The notes under the pieces are model-generated. The model did not search any database and was not told where the DNA came from. It saw nothing but the letters and a program-made list of their open reading frames with translations. From CAZIMM01 sp964540415 (GTDB taxonomy: Bacteria > Bacillota > Clostridia > Oscillospirales > Acutalibacteraceae): a stretch of 64,000 bases of DNA. The stretch is from NCBI GenBank assembly GCA_964540415.1, contig CAZIMM010000002.1, positions 12,216 through 76,215 of the forward strand, in the 5' to 3' direction. The position numbers and the translations under genes are program-made. Below are positions 58,673-64,000 of this stretch, piece by piece. Numbering within the stretch: the stretch's first letter is position 1; each line of letters starts with the position of its first letter.

Positions 58673-60790
58673 TTATTTACCGACGTCGAAAGATGACAGT
58701 GTGCCGGCAAAAGCATAGTTCCACGGTTTGAAGCCGATTTTTTCGATTGCCGGGGAATTCTGTGAAATTTCAAAGTCAAACCCTTTTGCGTCCTCAAACA
58801 AAGGATCCTCAAAAACAGCATTCATACAGTAGCCCTTAAGAGCCATTGCGATGCTGCCGAATTCCTCGAGAGGCTTGTTGACAGAGGTTCCGCGTGAGAA
58901 TCGGACGAATGCTCCGCGGCTGTAGTCCCAATAAAGATTGTTCTCGTCCTTAAACTTATCTTTTTCAACGCTCAGGTACAGCGGTGTGCCGTCCCCGACG
59001 ATGATGTTGCCCGTTGCGGTGAGCGAATTGTGATCTTCCTTGCGGCTGATTCTGAACACACCCTCGCGCCCGAGTGCAAAAATGTTGTTGCGTATGATGT
59101 TTTCCCTGCCGTAATGCTGATGGAAGCACTGCGAACCGCAGTCAAAAACAAGGTTGCTTTCAACCGTCATGTAAGAGGTGCCCTCGTCGAGATAAATACC
59201 CCAGCCGCCGTAGCCTCCCTCATGAGCGTCCGCCGCAACGTTGTGAATCACATTGCCGCTTATGACCGAGTTCGGCTGAATGCCGAGAGTGTAAATGCCG
59301 CCCATGTCGGACAGCCAGCCCTGACCGATGTCGTAAATCAGATTGTCTTTAATTTTGATATTGTCTGTGATGTTGTATCCGTATCCCCAGACCCAGCCTG
59401 AGGAAATTCCGGTGTAATAGCCGTCGTGAATCTCGTTGTTGGAGATTTCGCAGGAGTTCGCGTGAATGAGCAGAATGCCGACCGAATTGAAGAACGTTCT
59501 GCCGTATTTGTAGATGTGATTGTCTCTGACCGTGATGTTTCCGGTGACGGACGGACTGCCCGGCTGGCAATTCTGCCCGATTATGTATACAGCCTGAGCA
59601 CCGATGTTCTTGAACAGGCATCCCTCAACCAGGCAATCGCGGACATTGCTGCACAGCTTCACCGCGCACGCGCCGATGTTTTCAAAGCTGCAACCGAGAA
59701 TTTTCAGCCCGCTGCAATTCACTGCGCGCAGGCAGGGCATAGCGTCAAAGCCAGCCTGTGAGGAATCGTCCGCTGCCGTGTTGTTCTTCGGAACACTGAA
59801 GCCGTTGTTTGTGAAGGTGATGCCGCGGAAGGAAATGTTGTCTGTGCCGTCAATGTCAATCAGAGTGTCAAGAGGGCAGGCGTACAGGGTCAGTGTGTCA
59901 ATGCGGTCTCCGGGCTTGGGTACATAAAAAAGTTTGTTTTCTCCTTTGTCGAGATACCACTCACCGGGAGCATTCAGAGCCTCAAAGACGTTTTCAAGAA
60001 AGTATTTGTCGCCCGGTTTAATCGTCATGCTCGACGGCCGGCTGATTGAAACCTTCCGGCACGACGGGTCGAATGATTTGACTGTGACCATTTCATCCTT
60101 CCAGTAATGAAGGATTCTGACAACCGTATCGTTCAGATTGCGGAAGCTTTTTATGTCGCCGTCCGCCGAGTTGAAGGATGTGCTCATGGCAAACAGGTCG
60201 CTTTCGGGGTTCATTCTGTCCGCACTGTCAACACTGTCAACATAATAGTAACCGGTTTCCGGCATACGTGTGCGGCTCAGCACGGTGTCATCCGAGCAAA
60301 GGATGTTGAAATCGAACCCGTCTTCAAGAGTCTTCGTCCAGACAGTCACACCGTTTGCCGTTTCGCAGCTGAAACCGCTCAGAGGTATTCCCGCGGTGAA
60401 AACAACCTTTTCGCCCTTATATGCACTGTAAACAACATTGCTCAGGTCCTCGCCAGTGAAGCGCAGGGTGTCATTGAAAAAATAGCTCCCCTCGCGCAGA
60501 CGAACCGTGACCGTGCCGACATCGGCGTTAATAAGCACTTTGATTTTTTCTTTTGCCGCTGCTATTGTCCTGAGCGGACGGTCAATACTGCCTGAGGCAG
60601 AATCGTTTCCGTCCGGGGAAACAAAAACATCAAAGCTCTTGACGTCGGTGTCAATCACAGAATATTCCTCCTTTTGAGAAGGCCAGACATAGTTAGAAAA
60701 AACCGGTTGAACTGTGCTTGAAAAAACGAAGGAAAGGATGCCGAGCACAATGCTGAAAACCGCCTTGAGCCTCATGCACAAAGTGTTCAT
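58673..60790 (-). CDS. Exported right-handed beta-helix protein
   Basis: 705 residues with an N-terminal signal segment (about 8-28). FDVFVSPDGNDSASGS is the start of many pectate-lyase-like beta-helix proteins. Successive beta-helix coils cover about 320-640, with NITVRDNHIYKYGR, CEISNNEIHDGYYTG, IKIKDNLIYDIG and VISGNVIHNVAADAHEGG. Likely a polysaccharide lyase or epimerase-like surface protein; no catalytic residues can be assigned by eye. It begins the co-directional run and has its own promoter at 60837. Confidence 0.8.
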   Translation of the reverse strand: MNTLCMRLKAVFSIVLGILSFVFSSTVQPVFSNYVWPSQKEEYSVIDTDVKSFDVFVSPDGNDSASGSIDRPLRTIAAAKEKIKVLINADVGTVTVRLREGSYFFNDTLRFTGEDLSNVVYSAYKGEKVVFTAGIPLSGFSCETANGVTVWTKTLEDGFDFNILCSDDTVLSRTRMPETGYYYVDSVDSADRMNPESDLFAMSTSFNSADGDIKSFRNLNDTVVRILHYWKDEMVTVKSFDPSCRKVSISRPSSMTIKPGDKYFLENVFEALNAPGEWYLDKGENKLFYVPKPGDRIDTLTLYACPLDTLIDIDGTDNISFRGITFTNNGFSVPKNNTAADDSSQAGFDAMPCLRAVNCSGLKILGCSFENIGACAVKLCSNVRDCLVEGCLFKNIGAQAVYIIGQNCQPGSPSVTGNITVRDNHIYKYGRTFFNSVGILLIHANSCEISNNEIHDGYYTGISSGWVWGYGYNITDNIKIKDNLIYDIGQGWLSDMGGIYTLGIQPNSVISGNVIHNVAADAHEGGYGGWGIYLDEGTSYMTVESNLVFDCGSQCFHQHYGRENIIRNNIFALGREGVFRISRKEDHNSLTATGNIIVGDGTPLYLSVEKDKFKDENNLYWDYSRGAFVRFSRGTSVNKPLEEFGSIAMALKGYCMNAVFEDPLFEDAKGFDFEISQNSPAIEKIGFKPWNYAFAGTLSSFDVGK

Positions 60791-60836
60791 AGATAGTCCC
60801 CTTCAGCGAACAATACATATATAACAAGCTAAAATG

Positions 60837-60865
60837 ATTATACCAGAAATAGACAGCGAAAGCAA
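60837..60865 (-). promoter_or_regulatory. Promoter of the beta-helix/NAGPA/iol run
   Basis: Minus strand: TTGCTT (60865-60860), 17 bases, extended -10 TGGTATAAT (TATAAT at 60842-60837), 46 bases before the ATG. It is the best promoter seen upstream of the iol genes. Confidence 0.68.
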
Positions 60866-60866
60866 C

Positions 60867-60917
60867 AAAAAATCCGAAACTTTTGCCCTGAGATAAGGAC
60901 AAAAGCACGGATTTTTT
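60867..60917 (-). terminator. Terminator of the heptose operon
   Basis: A long hairpin: AAAAATCCG pairs with CGGATTTTT, and inside it CTTTTG pairs with CAAAAG. On the minus strand it is followed by T residues. It lies 30 bases after the HddC-GmhB stop and just before the next promoter. Confidence 0.82.
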
Positions 60918-60946
60918 CATCTGTTCCTGTATGAAAAATTATTGTG

Positions 60947-62182
60947 TCAATACTGCATAGGATATTTCGAATTTACGTAATCCCAAAGCGAATTTTCAAC
61001 GCGGTCGGCAGCCGTTTTGTTCATGATTGCATGACCGCTTCGCACAAGAACGCACTCGCCGACCGCGGCGGCTTTTCCGGCAAGGATGTCCTTTTCCGTA
61101 TCGCCTACCATCATGCTGCGCGGCATATCAACGGCTGTGCCCTTTTCTTCAAGCTGCCTTTTTGCTTCAAAAAGCATACCCGGCGACGGCTTGCGGCAGC
61201 TGCACTCCCGGGAATACTGCTCAACAGTTCCCTGAGGATGGTGTGGACAAAAAACAAACAGGTCAATGTGAGCACCCTTTGCTTCAAGCAGCCGCTGCAG
61301 CTCCGCGTTGAGTGCCCGCGTGTCGTCCGGAGTAAAAAGCCCCTTTGCAATGCCGGCCTGGTTTGAAACAACCGCAACCGGAATGCCGAGCGCGTTGAGC
61401 CTTGTGATTGCCTGCACCGTGCCGGGAACAAGCTCCAGCTCGGAAGGCAAAAACAGATGATTCTTTTCGACGTTCAGCGTGCCGTCACGGTCAACAAAGC
61501 AGACCGGTCTCGGGAGCTCGTTTATGGCTCTGTGATAGCTTTCTGGAAGACCGATGTCAATAAAATCCCCGTCAAACAAAAAACAGAAAACTCCGTCAAC
61601 GCTGCTCTGAATGAACGCTTCGAACGAAAAAGATTCCTCTTTGATGCCGTCAAAGACATCGGGTGAAAGAACGTATACTCCGGCGTTGACCATCCCCGAC
61701 CCCGAGCAGCCTTTTTCCGAAAAGGAGACCAGCTTGCCGTCTTTGCCGCAGCGCACGCAGCCGGAGGCGGAAACATCCGCGATTTCCCGCACCGCAACAG
61801 TAATTCGAGCGTTATTTATGTTGTGGAAGGCAAACATCGCGGAGAGATCCGTGTCGGCATATGTGTCTCCGTTCAGGGCAACAGCCGTCCGGCCGCCGCA
61901 CAGCGCAAGCGCTTTTTTCAGTGCGCCGCCGGTGCCCAGAGGCTGTTCCTCGCGTGAATAAACAACGGGGATACCCATGAAGCTGTTTCCGTAATACGAA
62001 ACTATTTTTTCACCGAGATAGCCGGTGCAGAGAATGAATCTGTCCGCGCCGGAGAGAATGAGCCTGCTCATCAGAAAGCTCAAAAAAGGCTTCCCGTGAA
62101 GCGGAGCCATAACCTTGGGAACGGCGGACACCTCGCTTCTCAAACGGGTTCCGAGTCCGCCGGCAAGAATGATTACGTCCAT
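60947..62182 (-). CDS. Fused heptose-1-phosphate guanylyltransferase / heptose-bisphosphate phosphatase (HddC-GmhB)
   Basis: 411 residues in two parts. Residues 1-225: sugar nucleotidyltransferase with ILAGGLGTRLRSEVSAVPK, EEQPLGTGGALKKAL and ALNGDTY, as in HddC. Residues 230-400: HAD phosphatase with CFVDRDGTLN, VVSNQAGIAKGLF, the zinc loop CPHHPQ ... CSCRKPSPGM and MVGDTEKDI, as in GmhB. Together they would remove the 7-phosphate of heptose 1,7-bisphosphate and activate the product with GTP. The specificity for heptose is inferred from the HddA-like kinase in the same operon. The cupin gene overlaps its start by 10 bases. Confidence 0.85.
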   Translation of the reverse strand: MDVIILAGGLGTRLRSEVSAVPKVMAPLHGKPFLSFLMSRLILSGADRFILCTGYLGEKIVSYYGNSFMGIPVVYSREEQPLGTGGALKKALALCGGRTAVALNGDTYADTDLSAMFAFHNINNARITVAVREIADVSASGCVRCGKDGKLVSFSEKGCSGSGMVNAGVYVLSPDVFDGIKEESFSFEAFIQSSVDGVFCFLFDGDFIDIGLPESYHRAINELPRPVCFVDRDGTLNVEKNHLFLPSELELVPGTVQAITRLNALGIPVAVVSNQAGIAKGLFTPDDTRALNAELQRLLEAKGAHIDLFVFCPHHPQGTVEQYSRECSCRKPSPGMLFEAKRQLEEKGTAVDMPRSMMVGDTEKDILAGKAAAVGECVLVRSGHAIMNKTAADRVENSLWDYVNSKYPMQY

Positions 62183-62532
62183 ATGTCCTTACCGCCGTTT
62201 TCAAGTTCCACTCCGCTGTCGTACATAACCGCGAGCACGGAGTCGGAGGTGTAATAAAAGTTGTGATAAACATTCGGGGGGACAGCGAACATATCTCCGG
62301 CGGAAAACGTGTGCTTTTCGGTGACATCGCCGAGGGTGAACTCCACCTCACACGAGCCTTCGATGATATAAAAAACCTCACGGTTCTGCCTGTGGCAGTG
62401 ACCGCCGCGGAGAACCCCCGCCTTCGATGTTACAATGTTGAACTGCTTATATCCGCTGTGTACAAGCTGCACGAGTTTCCCTCGTTCATCCTCAAAAACA
62501 AAATCCGGTGTCAAGATTTCTACTACAGCCAT
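62173..62532 (-). CDS. Cupin sugar isomerase/epimerase (FdtA/WxcM-like)
   Basis: 119 residues from the ATG at 62532 (GAGGTG upstream). A single cupin: VEILTPDFVFEDERGKL, then the core GHCHRQNREVFYIIEG with three His and a Glu near residues 45-60, and FAVPPNVYHNFY. The closest types are FdtA/WxcM sugar 3,4-ketoisomerases and RmlC-like epimerases acting on nucleotide sugars. In this operon it may remodel GDP-heptose made by the fused enzyme. It overlaps the HddC-GmhB start by 10 bases and follows the epimerase gene after 10 bases. Confidence 0.75.
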   Translation of the reverse strand: MAVVEILTPDFVFEDERGKLVQLVHSGYKQFNIVTSKAGVLRGGHCHRQNREVFYIIEGSCEVEFTLGDVTEKHTFSAGDMFAVPPNVYHNFYYTSDSVLAVMYDSGVELENGGKDIWT

Positions 62533-62542
62533 ACTGAACACC

Positions 62543-63478
62543 TCAAATATTTGAATAGCTTTTTTCCTTGATAATCGAATACGCTTTTATCAGCTCATCA
62601 ATGCCGTCATCGAGCGAGTAAGCTGGGCGCCAGCCGAGCGACTCGAGACGTTCGTTTGAGACGATGTAGTTGCGCTTGTCCGGGTCTGTTCCGACGGGAG
62701 CTTCAATGAACACAAAGCCGGGCAGATGCTCCTTGATTTTTTCGCACAGCTCGAGCTTTGAAAGATTGGCATCTGAAAGACCGCAGTTGTGTGTTTTGCC
62801 GCACATTTTGTCAAAATTCTCAATTGCAAAAAGAAAGGCATTCGCGGCATCACGAACGTGAAGATAATTCCGCTTGAATGCGCCCTCAAAAACAACGACG
62901 GTTCGGTCATACACGGCACGGTAAACAAAATCGTTGACCAGCAAATCGCGCCTCATCCTCGGTGAAGAACCGAACAGGGTCGCAAAACGGAAGGCAACGG
63001 AATTCCCCGCTTTGAGCACTGCCGTTTCGGCAAGCATCTTGGTCTGTCCGTAAAGAGAAACGGGGTTTATAGGAGAGTTTTCCGTGCATAGCTTTTCACC
63101 CTCGCCCAGACCGTAGCCGCTGTTTGTGCAGGGAAAAATCACTTTTTGCTCCGAAGAGCGTAAGCTCAAAAGAAGCTCCACGGCACCGAAATTTGTTGTT
63201 TCCGCCGCGGTTTTGTCTGCATCGCAAAGCGGAAAGCCCACAAGCGCCGCAAGAGGTATGATGATATCCTTGCCGTCAAGCGCACGCACGAGCGTGTCCC
63301 GGTCGCGCGCATCGCCGCGGATGATGTGAAAGTTTTTGTTGACGCAGCAGTCGAGTAGTGAATTCTGAGAAAAATAGAAGTTGTCCAGCACGGTCACGTC
63401 ATAGCCTCTGCCGAGCAGCAGGGGAGTCAGCACGGAGCCGATATATCCTGCGCCGCCGGTAATCAAAACTTTATTCAC
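62543..63478 (-). CDS. NAD-dependent sugar epimerase/dehydratase
   Basis: 311 residues, extended SDR. VLITGGAGYIGSVLTPLLL binds NAD; the catalytic Tyr and Lys are in YGQTKMLAE near residue 140; the substrate part includes RNYLHVRDAANAFLFAIENF. It starts with GTG, overlapping the stop of the kinase gene by 8 bases. It likely acts on the nucleotide heptose of this operon as a 4-epimerase, 4,6-dehydratase or reductase; which of these cannot be told from the sequence. Confidence 0.85.
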   Translation of the reverse strand: MNKVLITGGAGYIGSVLTPLLLGRGYDVTVLDNFYFSQNSLLDCCVNKNFHIIRGDARDRDTLVRALDGKDIIIPLAALVGFPLCDADKTAAETTNFGAVELLLSLRSSEQKVIFPCTNSGYGLGEGEKLCTENSPINPVSLYGQTKMLAETAVLKAGNSVAFRFATLFGSSPRMRRDLLVNDFVYRAVYDRTVVVFEGAFKRNYLHVRDAANAFLFAIENFDKMCGKTHNCGLSDANLSKLELCEKIKEHLPGFVFIEAPVGTDPDKRNYIVSNERLESLGWRPAYSLDDGIDELIKAYSIIKEKSYSNI

Positions 63479-64000
63479 TTTCGCTGTCCCCCTTGTGGAT
63501 TATTGTCGTTCCGTCGTTTTCAAAGCGGAACGGAACTCTCAGCATGCCGGAAAGTGCTTGCTTTAGTTTTTCCCGATTTTCCGGTTCAACATACAGCAAA
63601 ACGAATCCGCCGCCGCCCGCACCGAGCAGTTTGCCGCCGAGCGCACCGGCTTTGAGAGCGCGCGCATAGCATTCGTCGACGGAATCGTTTGAAATCCCGC
63701 CGGACAGCGAACTCTTCAGCTTCCAGCCGTGGTCGAGCAGTCTGCCGAAATCCTCAAGCTTGCCCGAACGCAGTATTTTTTCGCCCTCGTATGAAAGTGA
63801 CGACATCTCACGCAGCACGGCGGTGTTGTCTGAAATTTTCTGCTCCTGCTTGAGTGCCAGCTCGTTTGAGAACCGCTGAAAACCCGAAAAATAGAGAACG
63901 AGCCGTTCGTTGAGCGCGTTGATACGTTCCTGAGGCAGACCGAGCGGATAAACGCGCTCAACGAACGGCTCGTTCTCTATTTTTCGGGTTTTCAGCGGTT
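63471..64000 (-). CDS. hddA: GHMP kinase, HddA-like (D-glycero-D-manno-heptose 7-phosphate kinase), partial
   Basis: The 5' end lies beyond the window. The visible C-terminal part includes LNERLVLYFSGFQR, then SNDSVDECYARALKAGALGG and GGKLLGAGGGGFVLLYV, the third GHMP motif, as in HddA kinases that make heptose 1,7-bisphosphate. The first visible codons (63951-64000) lie in the 50-bp inverted repeat, so that stretch may be an assembly artefact. The overlap with the epimerase gene (8 bases) shows one operon. A GmhA isomerase would be expected further right. Confidence 0.82.
   Translation of the reverse strand, partial: PLKTRKIENEPFVERVYPLGLPQERINALNERLVLYFSGFQRFSNELALKQEQKISDNTAVLREMSSLSYEGEKILRSGKLEDFGRLLDHGWKLKSSLSGGISNDSVDECYARALKAGALGGKLLGAGGGGFVLLYVEPENREKLKQALSGMLRVPFRFENDGTTIIHKGDSESE
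63871..64000. repeat. Perfect 50-bp inverted repeat at the window edge
   Basis: 63871-63920 is the exact reverse complement of 63951-64000, with a 30-base spacer. The left arm encodes conserved kinase residues; the right arm gives P-L-K-T-R-K-I-E-N-E in the gene frame. A chimeric fold-back read or contig end is the likeliest origin. Confidence 0.85.

Noticed and set aside
1..64000. tRNA, rRNA, phage or conjugative elements
   Set aside because: I saw no sequence with the expected tRNA arms or rRNA stretches, and no integrase, capsid or transfer genes.
63871..64000. An att site, integron element or phage end formed by the inverted repeat
   Set aside because: It lies within a conserved kinase gene with no integrase, and its perfect symmetry fits an assembly chimera better.

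Overview
The window looks like a chromosomal segment of a low-to-mid GC Gram-positive bacterium of the Clostridia, perhaps Oscillospirales/Ruminococcaceae. That placement is an inference from gene content. The supporting signs are the Firmicutes order era-yqzL-recO, a VanR/VanS-like two-component pair, a SpoIVFA/SpoIVFB-like pair that hints at sporulation, lipoproteins with Thr-rich linkers, consensus sigma-A promoters and a LexA-type SOS repressor. I saw no rRNA, tRNA, CRISPR array, transposase or phage gene. Two places look like draft or metagenome assembly seams: ten Ns inside iolG, and a perfect 50-bp inverted repeat that runs to the right edge.

0-16 kb: The end of era, a tiny yqzL with no canonical start codon, and recO. 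A minus-strand operon follows with lower glycolysis (pgk, tpiA, gpmI), a pyridoxal/pyridoxamine kinase and trmL. Divergent from it is a serine operon (serC, serA, a HAD phosphatase, rlmD) running into azlCD. The two operons share the 3-phosphoglycerate branch point, and the PLP kinase would supply the cofactor of SerC. Next come a lipoprotein made of ten Cys/His repeats, an unknown protein, a P-loop ATPase and a mannonate-oxidoreductase-like SDR.

16-31 kb: An HPr-like protein; two tandem AlgX-like (DHHW) proteins whose 5' ends are almost identical, one of them frameshifted; an FGGY sugar kinase; a foldase-like lipoprotein; hisIE-hisF joined to a secreted DUF4838 protein; lepA; and an operon of a zinc-ribbon membrane protein, a BIG2-domain protein and a GPH-family sugar transporter.

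31-47 kb: A metallophosphoesterase, the CCA-adding enzyme, a sensor kinase/response regulator pair, the SpoIVFA/SpoIVFB-like pair, polA without recognisable proofreading residues, dusB, a PHP hydrolase, a 1107-residue protein with two metallophosphoesterase domains, and lexA with its operator-promoter.

47-64 kb, all on the minus strand: A beta-helix protein, a secreted phosphodiester glycosidase, iolG, iolB, a secreted phosphoesterase, iolD, iolE, a cytosolic phosphoesterase, tsaD, galM and hemW form one long co-directional run. This arrangement suggests inositol use coupled to cleavage of phosphate esters or diesters. At the right end lies a GDP-heptose/modified-heptose operon: HddA-like kinase, epimerase, cupin and a fused HddC-GmhB protein, implying heptose-containing surface glycans.

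The best leads are the iol/phosphoesterase/NAGPA locus, the heptose operon with its fusion, the recombining DHHW pair, the Cys-repeat lipoprotein, and genes that appear to start at ATA or GTA.
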